Assembly: GCA_015680685.1 (NCBI GenBank)
Contig: MNCI01014444.1
Coordinates: 1-64,000 of the forward strand
DNA length: 64,000 nt
Direction of reading: 5' to 3'
Origin: Gnetum montanum
Lineage: Eukaryota; Streptophyta; Gnetopsida; Gnetales; Gnetaceae
Shown one piece after another: positions 9,865 through 20,800 of this stretch. The notes beneath the pieces are model-generated. The model did no database searches and had not been told where the DNA came from. It worked only from the letters and a program-made list of their open reading frames with translations. Every line of letters begins with the position of its first letter. Within the stretch, counting starts at the first letter, position 1. The translations under genes were made by a program, and so were the position numbers.

Positions 9865-12457
9865 CTAGGGGCCTAGGCTTAGGGAAGCCGAGCGTAGAGT
9901 GGTCTTTGGTTGCATTAACCAATGTGTCCTCTCCCTTTTGTTTGGGAGGTGAGGGTCGACGCTTTTGGTTGGAGGTCTGCCCCTACGTAAGAGGAGCAGC
10001 CTGTGGTTTTGGTGCCTTGATGATGAAGGGCGCCTTGGGCATGGGTGCAGATGAGGCCGCGGCTTGGGTGTTGCTGCGTGACTGAGAGTACATCTGAGAA
10101 GGTACCCGTATAATGAAGGGCAGCCTCGAAACCCCCTTAGCTGCCGGTGAAGTGGTTGCCCCCCCTTGTGAGTTGGCAGGGATATGCAAAACAAAAGGTT
10201 GTTTTGGTGGTTCCCTTTTCTCACTGTCCGTACTCACCACAGTGATTGTATAAGGATCATCGTTTGCATTCAACGGGTCCTTATACACGTGCAATGTTTG
10301 GTTTTACGGACGTGTCGGGTTGCTGCTGTCCAACTTGAGTGAACTGTCATCCAACATACGTTGAATGTCGTCTTTCAACGCCCAACAGTAATCTGTATCT
10401 TGACCACACATCTGGTGGTAGTCACAGAAACGGTCCAGCCTGAAAGACCTCGAAACTGGTGGTTCGTTAGGTAAGGCTAAGGAAGGGTTCTTCAGCAGTT
10501 CACAATTGCGTCTATGACGCTTTAGAGCCTCCTCGGACACCTTCTTAGGTTGAATGTGCCCTGCCCCTAACAGTTGTTTCAGCAGTTCGAAATGCTTTAC
10601 AGGTAATGTCGTGTACTTTGAGCGATCCTTACGCTCAAAGTTTGGCTTAGGCTGGGGGGCCTTTTCAGGAGCCGCCGTGTCTTGACTGGTGCTGGCACCA
10701 GTTGTGGTTTCAGGAGGTGCCNGGCCTCCGCAGCATCTTGGATGCTTCTAACTTGAGCGAAGGCCTGATGTAAAGAATTGGGGGACAGGTAGTACAGCTT
10801 TGACTTAATGAAGTCATTGACTGCTCCCTTGAATATAGCCAGTGTATGTGAGTCCACGATCGGTTCGCGGATCTCATTCAAGGTAGCAGTCCAGCGCTGT
10901 ATAAACTTTTGGACGGGCTCGAGCGGGTCTTGTTTCACCCCCATATGCTGATCCAATGTGACTTCCGGTTTCAATTGTATTTGAAGGTCACAAATTGGGC
11001 CAGCAGCTCTTCCAGGGTTGAGATGGAAGAGCGTGGGAGGGCTCGATACCAATCCAAAGCTTTCCCTGTTAAAGACATCGCAAAGACACGGATGATAGTG
11101 TGTGGCCACTGTTGCAACAACAAGGACTCAGATCTAAACGTGACAAGGTGAATGTTGGGATCTCCCTCCCCATTATATTTGGTGAGATGCGGCAGGGACA
11201 TCCCCGGTGGCAACGACAGCATAGGAACCGTTGAATTGATCGGGTCGTCCTGGTAAAAATCCATGATCTGGACGGTGTCCAAACCAGCGGCTTTGAGGCA
11301 TCGAACCTCTTCAGTAAGAGTCTGTATTAGCTGGAAGGCTTGATCCAGGCCTGTTAATGGAGGTGTTTGCATGGAAGGCACAGGAGGTTGGACCAGGAGG
11401 GCGGCACTAGGAAATGGAAGGGACGAGCGAGGTTGACTGGCTGCTGGTGGTGCGGGGATGCTGGTAGGTGGGGGAGCCTGTGAAGGCCACCACCCGCTGG
11501 TTTGCGCAAGGGGGTTGGCCGCTGCCTGCTACGCGAGATAAGGGTGAAAATACAGCGGTACCCCCTGTGGAACATACGTTGCAGGTGCAACTGGGGGTTG
11601 CACGTCGTAGACTACAGACTGGGTCTATTGCGCTGCCGGGTTGGCCCACTGACCTGCGACAGGCTGTTGGGCATAAGTTTGTGGCTGAACGGCTGCGGTA
11701 ACCTATTGGGTCGGAGGGGACGAAAGTGACAAGGTCTGCACCGGGCGCGTTGCGGATATGATGTGGGGTTGTATCTAAGGAATGAAGTGGGGCGCAACGG
11801 TCACCGGGACCACCACTGGGATGCTAAGTACACGTGGTGACGAAACCGCCCCCATGTTATTGTGGGGGATTTGTACTTGCAGCCCAGACGGTTGCGCAGT
11901 AGCCTATGGAAGGGCAGGGATGTGCATTTGTGCCGTCGGGGCCATGTTAAGAGAGGCAGCCTCTCTGTTTAAAGAAAATAGGGGATTTACGTACGTATGG
12001 GGCTCAGGGTATGGAACAAATGTTCCGACTGGGCTGTAAATTCGTCCTCCTCCTCCTCCGCATTCTGAGGTTCAACCATAGCCTGTGCAGCCTGACTCTT
12101 GGCCATGACCAAGTGGGTGATGAGTTCGTGTTGCTGCTCGGTCAAAGGAATGATGTCGTACGCTGTTGGTTTAAAGTCATGGCCCCCTCGATGGACCACC
12201 TCAAAATTTCGTTTTGCCTTGACTTCAGCACAACTAAGAGCCAGCTTCGCCTAGATCTTAACACATATAAAATTGTATTCTTCAGGGGTTATGACCGTGA
12301 AGATGGGCTCTTTTCCCTGAAGCCTTAATGATCGGCGCAATGACCTCTGAGATCCTGTTGCGCCCGGAGCTGGTCGGGTGACGGCAATAGGGTTCACAGA
12401 TGTGGCACCCAGATCGATAGGTACCATGGCAGTTGTGGTTGTGTACAAAGAATCCAT
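9865..12457 (-). pseudogene. element A gag (capsid and nucleocapsid), frameshifted
   Basis: Starts at MDSLYTTTTAM (ATG at 12457). A TAG just left of 12251 interrupts it; the reading continues with YDIIPLTEQQHELITHLV (12199-11987), which matches FDIIPLIESYHQLFSQLI in element B. The capsid core lies at 11381-10700 with GKALDWYRALPRSSIS and FIQRWTATLNEI, broken by a frameshift near 10975. The nucleocapsid knuckle CDYHQMCGQDTDYC is at about 10440-10390. A linker at 10294-9980 repeats PFVLHIP, PFIIRVP and PFIIKAP. An undetermined base (n) sits at 10722. The order and all blocks are shared with B, which supports one polyprotein. Not functional in this copy. Confidence 0.75.
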
Positions 12458-12677
12458 TGGGAAATAAGATTAACGGTAACTGATATCCAGATCTAAGAAA
12501 TGGTTGGTAACAAAAGCTCAAAATGGCTTTCTACCCTGTAGGATTTCAAAGAAATTGTCCTTGCGACCGATCTATACCACACGATTGACTGTAAACTTCC
12601 CTAGAGGTATTATGTCTGCGGTTTAGGGTATGGATCGCTAATAGGGCTACCCGAAATATTCGGATCGGAGCTTGCGG

Positions 12678-12694
12678 CCCTCCTTCTAGCGCCA
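12678..12694 (-). promoter_or_regulatory. primer binding site of element A
   Basis: On the minus strand TGGCGCTAGAAGGAGGG lies six bases inside the 5' LTR and starts with the TGG expected of a tRNA 3' CCA complement. The identical 17 bases occur at the same place in element B (35122-35138), although the surrounding DNA has diverged, so it is conserved. It is not the tRNA-Asp site of the Athila-like elements here; I do not assign the tRNA. Confidence 0.75.
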
Positions 12695-12700
12695 GAAAAC

Positions 12701-14157
12701 TGTAATGACAGAAAACGTCGGTAGCTGGAAAATACCGAAAAAATTTCGTGTACACAGTTTTAACCACGGATCCATGCGAGGGCTATGCTGGAAAAATGAA
12801 TCCGTGGCGCCCTGAACGGTCTTGTCGATCAGACAAGGACTTACTAATTAGTAAATTGATGAATATCTAGCGAGACGATCTGATTCGAGGAACCGCAAAA
12901 ACGAGGGGAAAACGATGTAGATGAATTGCAACGATGATAATGCTAAACATGATAAGAGGAGCCTGGCATAAGAGAAACACGTAGTTCCAAGATCTACTCT
13001 TTGACATAAAAAATGTGTATTTCATATATCTCGTTACACTAGGGAGACCCCGATTACTGGATGTGAAGCAATGCACAAAACAACAAGAAAACTATCCAAA
13101 CAGAAGTCCGATCTACCTCGAAGGCTAAAGCCGAGATGCAAGGAAGGTCAAGCTCTGACGCCTACCGATCAACTGTTTCTGACCAATAGCGTCCTCCCCA
13201 GCAGACCGATTACTCCTGTTTCCGGTGCTCAAAGCGAACTGTGCTCTGTTTCTGCCGGAAGGTAATGCTGTCAACAATTGCCAAAGCACTACTCTCTGTA
13301 TCTCTGCTCAAAAGGTGATAAGTGCTCCAGTGCTCAGAAAAATGCCTTTGCTTCTCTAATTTTCCAACCCTTGTATGTTTGTCAAACGGGGTATTTAAAG
13401 GCTGCGACGCTCTGTGGAAAAGGCACAACCCTGATGACATGTGTCCCGAATGTTTCGGGCGCTGTTGGTTTGACCATTTTTGTGTCAAACCTCATGACTA
13501 CGCACAATACGCTCGTTCGCGTATTGTGCGTGTGAAGAAGAGGTGCACGTCGGGCATGTATCAACTGTCTTTGGGTTATATTACGCTCATCACATTGCGT
13601 TGCGTGTATGAGCGTAACGTAACATGGAAAGAATGGATTCAAGCTATTTTACGCTTTCTCACGTAGCCACGCGTAATGGAGCGTAAACAATGTTCAGCTC
13701 GGCGATGCAATACGCTGCGATACGCTGCGTTGCGTGATGAGCGTATGATGAGCAATCGCACTTTCTTAGACTTTGCCTTTGACTGTTCTGGAGCTTATTA
13801 CGCTGCCGTGCGTAACAGAGTGTAAACCTGGACTTGAACAAAAGACTTAGCAAAATACACAAGGAGTCGCATATCACACTGCTTAAGCTTCTCCATATGC
13901 TGAAGCAACTATCTTTCTGATGCCGGTCTGTGTTTAAGAAAAATCACGCTAAGTGCCATTATGCTGCGTTGCGTGATATAGCGTAAACAGAAAAAGCATA
14001 GAAAGATTAGGAATCTGTCCAAGAAGTCGAGGACTTGATGCTATGCGCCTCTTGGCGTTGCTCTGTCTTAGTCTCCCTTCTGGAATTCTAACATGCGCCC
14101 TTGCTTGAATTGCGAATCTTTGCCTGAGGTTGACTCGCAATTTTTTACGGTGTTTCA
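12701..14157 (-). repeat. 5' LTR of element A
   Basis: 1457 bp, starts TGTAATGACAG and ends ACGGTGTTTCA (plus-strand reading). Full-length partner of 1988-3392. Rich in short inverted repeats built on ACGC/GCGT: CGCACAATACGC with its complement (13501-13530), TTACGCTCAT with ATGAGCGTAA (13581-13617), and ATTACGC-type stems with six-base loops. Confidence 0.9.
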
Positions 14158-14162
14158 GAAAC
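14158..14162. repeat. target site duplication of element A, right copy (GAAAC)
   Basis: Exact repeat of 1983-1987. Confidence 0.9.
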
Positions 14163-14727
14163 CACATCAAGCCTTTTTCCTAACATTTGTGTTATGGAGT
14201 TTATTTCTTCTAGTAACATACAATATTCATTAAAGCATTTACATTTCTATCATAGGAATTTATTATTCATGTTTCTTTTGTATTGTTCAACATTCAACAT
14301 CATATAAGATAGTATGTTTGATTTTTTTCTTATAAAATTTTTTCTTTGATCTTATTGAAGTACTTTTATCACATAGAACACCACTAGCCTATCTCTAATT
14401 TAATCATTTTCCTCAATTCTATTTCTTATATCTTTATCAATTTTATCATTTAAGTGGAGGATTGATCCTAAATACTAGAACTATTTGCAATGAGGGACCT
14501 TTTGTACTTGAATTATTACTTCTATCTCACCACTTATTTATACTATTATTAAAATTTCATTTCATATATTTTGTCATACTTCTAGTTTTTAAGCCTTTTG
14601 ATTCTAGATCATGTTCTACATCTTCATTTTAGAAGTAGTATTTTCTTGAGTTGTATCCACCAACATAATATCATCCACAAATAGCATACACTAAGGGACT
14701 TCATATTTTTTCTTCATTAATTTAATC

Positions 14728-14732
14728 ATAAT
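14728..14732. repeat. target site duplication of element D, left copy (ATAAT)
   Basis: ATAAT precedes the TGATGAG of the 5' LTR and recurs at 21588-21592. Confidence 0.9.
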
Positions 14733-15519
14733 TGATGAGCTGCGATATCGCGTCGGTCCCTACGATATCGCATACGCAATATCGCAGCCTGTCGCCAGTT
14801 CTATAAATAAGAGGCAGCTTTCCCTTGTTCACTCATCTAGATCTAGACCCTTAGCCAAACTATAGTAGTTTTACCATTCCAGAGTTAGAATAATTTTCAT
14901 GTGGCCATAGTAGGAGTCTCAAAGTGAATGGATCTTTATTCAAGAAAATTGTACCTGAGCACACATTTGTGTACGGAAATAAAGACAAAATTTTTAATAA
15001 ACCTTGCAGCATGTGGACTAAGCTAAATATGATCTAATTATTGTTAAATGTTTAAATTCTTTCTTAGATAATTAATTTCTCTCAACCCTTGACTCTCCTA
15101 GTTAAGTGCATTTAGTACGATTGCTTTGAGCACGTGTGTAATGGTTGGTAACCTAGTAACGAGTAGCATTTGGTAATCCCAGTAGCGTTGCATTGGTTCA
15201 GGGTGTGTATGGCAAGTGGGAACGAATACTTGTGCTAGGATAATTAGAACTTAGTTAATTGAAATTAGTTAATTAGTCTATTGACCTTTTCCTTGTTAGC
15301 ATAGGTGTTAAAAAGATAAAAAGATATAAAATTCATACACCTCAAGCTTACTTAACCATACAACCATGACAATACAAGTAAGTCTGGAAAGATAGTAATT
15401 GATTAACCTTAAATGTTCCATTAGGTCGCGTAAGCACTTAGTCCTTGGAGTTTGACCGGATTGCACGTGGGATGCTCAGATTCGTATGGTTGAGTGTAGG
15501 GGTACCTCACCACTCATCA
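14733..15519 (+). repeat. 5' LTR of element D
   Basis: 787 bp, TGATGAG...CTCATCA (7-bp inverted ends). The first 60 bases carry repeated GCGATATCGC-type palindromes (14742-14751, 14763-14770, 14776-14785). TATA box at 14812-14820. Aligns over its full length with 20801-21587. Confidence 0.9.
14812..14820 (+). promoter_or_regulatory. LTR TATA box (TATAAATAA)
   Basis: TATAAATAAG is conserved at the same place in the LTRs of D, F and, as CTTATTTATA on the other strand, C. It is a likely core promoter for the genomic transcript. Confidence 0.6.
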
Positions 15520-15520
15520 T

Positions 15521-15538
15521 TGGCGCCATTGCTGGTGA
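15521..15538 (+). promoter_or_regulatory. primer binding site of element D (tRNA-Asp type)
   Basis: TGGCGCCATTGCTGGTGA, one base after the LTR, matches 15 of 18 bases of the complement of the plant tRNA-Asp 3' end (TGGCGCCGTTGCCGGGGA), the usual Athila primer. Confidence 0.8.
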
Positions 15539-15634
15539 CTTAGTTGTTTGTGCGCTACGTAGAACATAGGAAATCATTCACATCATTGGGAGCTAAAACA
15601 AACCCTTAGGGTTAATCAAGAGAAAAATAACATA

Positions 15635-18125
15635 ATGGTAAACAGCACACTAAACAAGACTAAAATGTCTTCTTCTTCAAACAAAAGCACTTCACTGCCT
15701 AGGACCAACACTAGAGATAGTCGACGGCACAACACACATAACCAAGAACCGCTAGTTCCTCAACAATTCAATGTGGTATATATTCATCATGATGAATAAT
15801 ATCCAAATTTACCTTTGTCTTCCATCAAGATGAACAACTGCGTTGGAGAGACTTGGAGGATAACATAGTGTTACCTCCAGACAGAGCAACCCCCAACATG
15901 CTCCTTTGTGCCCTTGCACGAATAGGCATGTCACAATTATACGCTAAGTATGTTGCATGCAATTACAACACAAGGGACTACCATCCCACATAAGTGCAAC
16001 GTCAATGGGAGTTGTGGTAGCAGAGTTACCACACATCTTTGAAGGGCAAAGGACCCCATAACACTCCACCTGTGATAAGAGAAATTGAGGGTGGTGGACC
16101 TATTTCAATAGGTTCTCCACAAAATGATGTTCCCCCTCCTAATGATAGTGAGGAGGTGGTGTATCAGAACCTTCACTCCGCAATTCACAACCCTAGTTCT
16201 GATCCCCACGAACACCAAGTGTTCAATGAGGGAATAGAAACACAAGATAAGGACGGGCATTCTGATCATCATCGTGATCGAGGTCAGGATCACCAAAGAT
16301 AAGGTAGGAAACATTGTCATGATGATGGTTCTCCTTGTTCTTCACCTTCATCATCACATTCACCCTCTCCTTCAACATAAGGATGTAGTCATAAAGAATC
16401 TAATCGTGAGGATAAGGGTAAGAAAAATGAGAGACCTCAACGAGAGAGTTGAGAGTGAGGACGAGGACATTCTAGAGAATCACGACATGGAAGAAGGGAA
16501 AGTAGGGAACTTTGTAGACATCATAGAAGTTATGAGAGAAATGACCACAAAGAACCCCTACTTGCAACCCGAAGCATGTTAGACATTACGGAGGCTGTTA
16601 GAATACCTACAAGGCACCAATAAGATAGCAAGATCAAGAGACTAGACATGAATAATATCCCATGATTTGAGGGAAAATACAACATTGATCCTCAGAACCA
16701 CTTACAGGAATTTCACGATGCATGTGCCTTGCAAAACATTGAGAACCAGTGGCAAAAATTAAAGTTGTTCCCAAGGACACTCATAAAAGAAGTGGAAAGC
16801 TAGTATTGGTCCTTAGAATCGGAATCCATTCAAAGGTGGAGTACGATGCTAGAATTTTTTAATGATAAATATCAAATGTACTCCCGAGTGTCCAACCTGT
16901 GAGAGCAAATCCAAGGATGGAAACAGGGTAATCATGAATCCTTGGATGCTACCATGGGCCAATATTATGCATTGTTACATCGTTGCCCATGCCATGGTTA
17001 TGCACAACAAGATCAACTATGCCATTTCATAGATGGGCTTAGGCACGAAACGAGGAGAACCCTTGGAACCTATGCCCAAGAAAGATTATCAGAGCTTAGG
17101 TCCCATCAAATCCATAGCTTGCTAGAGCAAGTAGTTAAGGAAGAAGGAGAGCTACGTAAGAGAGAAAGTGTGGAAGAGTACAATCACAATCCTTCACTCC
17201 AACCACAAGAGTTACCACTTGAAGAGTTGGTGAATAGGAAAACCTTTCCGCTCCAAAAATTAACAATAGAAGTGTCAGCTAAGGTAGACCAAATGTGGGA
17301 CTCCTTAGATAGTAGAATTGAAACCGTTCTAAAAATCATAGAGGAGTCTAAGGAGCGAAGTAGTGACTATGATACAAAGAAGAAGAGGGATTTGGACCAT
17401 GCACGTAACAAAGGTAGGGGTAAAATGGTGATCACCGAAGAGGTTGTGGATTCTGATATGGAAAATGATGGCGGATGTGAGATATGCTAGTATGACAGTA
17501 ATCTCACACTTGCAAGAGTCCAAGGTGTATGCACTTAACCCACGATTTAACAAACAACAAGCACCCTAATCGTTACCTTATCCTCAAGGTAACCCAAAGC
17601 AGTTCCACCAACCCTTAACGTATTATCCAAGTGGAACTCTGCCATAACCTATTGAGCAACACCAGTAGTGGCAATACCCATAGTCATGGGGGATGTCACC
17701 ACCAAGGAAACAATACCCTTACAAGAAACTAGATCCATATGGCTATTACTTGCAGTAGCCAATATTTCCAAGTGACTCTATTGGTCATGTGACCTCACAA
17801 CGTCACTACCAAGCTCAGGAGTACTATAGGACTCCTTCTCCTAGGAGAGACACACCACACACATACCATCCTCTGAACCCATCCGTGACTCTTACACCGA
17901 TAGCTCCACTACCACCTACTCCAGTGATGCAAGGAAAACTCCCCACTCAACCACAGTAACGCAATGCTACGAGAGCTGTAACCCTTCAACCCGCTGCTAG
18001 TTCTAACAACTATACAAAGAGAAGACCTTTCTTTCAGAACCAACAGTCTAAACAAGCTCTCACAACCACAAGCAATTGAGCCTTTGAACATTCCTCCATC
18101 AAATAAGGCTTCGGAGCTCCCTTCA
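15635..18125 (+). pseudogene. element D gag, decayed
   Basis: Begins near ATG 15635 (MVNSTLNKTKMSSSS) and runs through several frames. Recognisable blocks, each with a counterpart in F: the N-terminal region with RIGMSQLYAKYVACN (about 15930); a low-complexity His/Asp stretch; the capsid core with FHDACALQNIENQWQKLKLF (about 16710-16770) and RWSTMLEFFNDKYQM; and the coiled-coil region around LDSRIETVLKIIEES (about 17310). The Cys knuckle is broken: GGCEIC is followed at once by a stop. After 17490 a Gln/Pro/Thr-rich linker is open only in pieces. A gag of this type forms the particle and packages RNA; this copy is not translatable. Confidence 0.7.
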
Positions 18126-18690
18126 AACCAACAACAGAGCTCAATGCACATGGTTATGTTAACACATACCGTCACTGACTAGATTAAGGTAGGCCACCTT
18201 TCCAAGAAATTCTTTGATCCTGAAAGTCCTCTAATCTACCTCCAAGTCACTGAGAATGAACCATGTAAATCTCTTCTTAACTTAGGTTCTGGAGTCAACT
18301 TAATATCACAAGAAATGTATAAAGCTTACAACCTGCCTCCACTAAAGAAGAGTAATATTCACTTAGAGTTGGCTGACCAATCCATCACTGTTCCCTTGGG
18401 ACTGGTGAAGGACATCATTACCACTGTGTGTGGTTGGTCATAGCTAGCTAATTTCCTAGTGATCCAAGTAAACAATGACAAAGGGGAGTTCCCAATAATA
18501 ATGGGAAGGGCATGGCTAAGTACCATAAATGCATGCCTAGGAATCCACGATCTTTTCCTAGAAATATCTAAGGAAAAATATTATGGGAAGATTGAGAAGA
18601 AGAGGGTTCCATGCATCACATATAGTGATACAAAGGGTGATGATGTACAGGAATGTTTAGCATTTCCTGCATGCAATCGGTGTGCCTAGA
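18126..18690 (+). pseudogene. element D protease, active-site Asp replaced by Asn
   Basis: Retropepsin-like domain: KVGHLSKKFFDPESPLIYLQ, then LLNLGSGVNLISQEM in the catalytic loop, then SITVPLGLVKDIITTVCG and FPIIMGRAWLSTINACLGI near the end (family: FIILGRPFL). Athila proteases normally have DLGAS; here the Asp codon is AAC (Asn). The same change is present in element F, whereas C and G keep Asp. Two in-frame stops (near 18180 and 18440) also break it. The frame ends at CNRCA (18689), as in F. Confidence 0.75.
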
Positions 18691-20787
18691 AAGTTAACAT
18701 ACAAAAGTGCCTATATGTAGCAACCACACAACAAGAGAACACCCAGTGGTTGATAGCTAATTAAGAGAGCAACTCATCAATGTGCATGGAACTAACTAGG
18801 GAAACAACATGTGCCTGCGTCGAAAGCATAAATGCACTAGAGCAAGAGTGTCACCAACTTCCAATCCTTAATCTGAAACCACCAATTGAGGGAAGTTGGA
18901 AACACTTACATGGGGGAGATGGCCACCTATGCTGATCAATCGAGACCTTAGTTTCTTTTTAAGTTTTTGTTTTACATATTTTTGTTTTACAAATTTCTTT
19001 TTTTTTGCAACATCAGTCATACTTTTTTCATTTATTTGTGTGTTTATTTATTTTGTTTTGTTAAGTTTGTCATCCAATAAGTGCTCCTGATGGTGGTATG
19101 AACTATATTCCATTAATTGCTAATGTTTGGTTTTTAGCTTTAAGTTATGATGTTGATACTAAGGTATGGTTCTTTTGATATAATAGGCAATGAGTCCACA
19201 TCATCCATGCATCCATAAATTTCTATGATCTCTCTTGGCTTGGAACTGTACAGTCCCTTTCTCAATAATAAGAACTATCAATGAATTGATGACTGGGCAT
19301 TTCTCAAACTAAGGAAGGACTCAAGGATTGAAAAGGATGTCACTTCAAGGTGATTTTATGTCTTTTTTTAGCCATTCTCTTGGGTGCTTGAATGTTTTCT
19401 TCTTTAGTCTCCCGTACCATTCCAATGCTGCTCCATTATTGGGAAGCTGAGCTAACAAAAATAATAAGTCTTTGCATGGTATGGTTCTCACTCAAAAAAA
19501 ATAGTGATAATTCAAGCACACCCCTTAGACAAAATAATCATCTAGGCTACAAGCACTGGTTATGGAACTCAATAAAAATTTTCCCTCTAACTAAGGCCCT
19601 TCCTCACTTCCTACTTTCTCCTTTCTTGTTTCATTGGAATGGTGGTGGCTCTTTGGTAGAAGTATTTTTGCTACTTCAGGTGGATGGATTAGCCAAATGT
19701 ATTAATGTGAAGTCACTAGATGTGGTTTGTTTGAGGTTGGATTTGGAATGAGATCTACTAAGTTACATTAACCATTAATACACAAGGGGTTGTACACCAC
19801 CTTGTTCTTGAGATTCCATTTCATTCTCTTCTTTTTGTCCTTCTTTCTCCATTTATCACCTCATTGTTGATTGTATCAGTAGTCTATATTTTGGTTGACG
19901 CATTGTTTTCTTTTTGGCAAAATCTTATGGTAAAGACTTTAACTCTTGCTTCCAAATGACATTTCTAGAGCCTACGGACTCTTTGAATGTGGGATTGCAA
20001 GGCATTAAGGGCATGAGCCTACTTTGGGGAGGACCCACTGGCATTCCTATTTGGTGCATCCGTTAATTTATTTTCCTTAAAAATTTCCACAATTGCCATT
20101 TATTTTGTTCATTTCCATCTTTGATATCCATTTTACTGGTGTTCCTGTTGTTTCTTTTCCTCCATATTTTCTATTTCTTATCTTTTTCCATTCTATCGCT
20201 ACCAAAGGTTCACTCTTAGTCATGGGGGTCCTAGTCCAATTTTTTTGATTTTTTCCTAACCCCTACACCTTAGGTAGCCACCAGTATTATATCTCTAGAT
20301 CTGCATTAGCCATATCACAACTCAGCTAATGGACCTTACACTGAGGTAGGGTATTAACCGCATTGTGATTCATTTACCCTTGCTAATATCATACTATGTT
20401 GTATGTGTAGATGGCAATCATACAACAATGGATTGGATCTAGAGGAAACACTTGGAATGGACTGGTGTTGAAATAGTTATGCAAGGAATGAGATTGATGA
20501 CCTGCTTATGGATGGATAACAAAAGGCACAATCTTGGCATCAGCAGCAACAAACTTCTTCTTTTCTTTTCTTTTCTCTCCCTCTTCTCTCTTCTCTCTCA
20601 ACTGCCAAATAAGGTTGGATGTCAAATGTGTATAGTGTTCACTCTTATTGTCATAAACACTAAGTTTTCCATGTTTTGTAATGATGATCTGTTCACATGT
20701 CACCCCATCTACCATTAGTATCATTCAAGTCAATAATCCCATACCTTTCAAATATTTTGTAAGGAACTTGAGGACGAGTTTTCATTC
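18691..20787 (+). other. non-coding 3' domain of element D
   Basis: No protein domain recognised. It matches the region downstream of integrase in C (26603-28690) and G (47232-49370) and the 3' domain of F. Landmarks: ACATGGGGGAGATGGCC at about 18908; TTTTTGTTTTACA motifs at 18965-19000; a polypurine-tract-like TTAGTCATGGGGGTC at 20216-20230; a long pyrimidine run at about 20555-20600. Confidence 0.6.
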
Positions 20788-20800
20788 AGTCATGGGGGTA
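20788..20800 (+). promoter_or_regulatory. polypurine tract of element D
   Basis: AGTCATGGGGGTA abuts the TG of the 3' LTR. The same tract, inverted, abuts the 3' LTR of F (TATGGGGGTA). Confidence 0.8.

Larger units (their letters stand above)
1988..14157 (-). mobile_element. element A: Tat/Ogre-like Ty3/gypsy retrotransposon with antisense cargo gene
   Basis: A complete LTR-bounded element on the minus strand: 5' LTR 12701-14157, primer site, gag, protease, a non-pol segment carrying an antisense spliced gene, an integrase C-terminal remnant, a hairpin-repeat array, polypurine tract and 3' LTR 1988-3392. It is flanked by a perfect 5-bp duplication. The gag zinc-knuckle pattern (CDYHQMCGQDTDYC), the protease VDDGTAT site, the gag-protease arrangement and the 3' tandem repeats place it in the Tat lineage (Ogre/Retand relatives), as an inference from family knowledge. 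RT, RNase H and the integrase core are absent, so it must have moved in trans. Confidence 0.8.
14158..14732 (-). pseudogene. LINE remnant: end of reverse transcriptase
   Basis: On the minus strand the translation gives CMLFVDDIMLVDTTQEN (the RT active-site block, family CMLFADDIVLVDETREG) at about 14690-14640, then YLGSILHLNDKIDKDIRNRI (family YLGSIIQxDGEIDxDVxxRI), then ASGVLCD. Several frames are needed, so the copy is dead. The block is continuous with 21588-22613 once element D is removed: HQGSTxSPYLF of the upstream piece runs straight into CMLFVDDI. The compact RT tail suggests an RTE-like LINE, which I cannot confirm. Confidence 0.75.

Noticed and set aside
19392-19751. 119-codon open frame in the 3' domain of element D
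   Set aside because: The matching part of F, C and G is not open in this frame, and no domain is visible.
20555-20600. Pyrimidine-rich run as a second polypurine tract
   Set aside because: On the sense strand of D it is pyrimidine, so it cannot be a plus-strand primer; it is more likely simple-sequence expansion.
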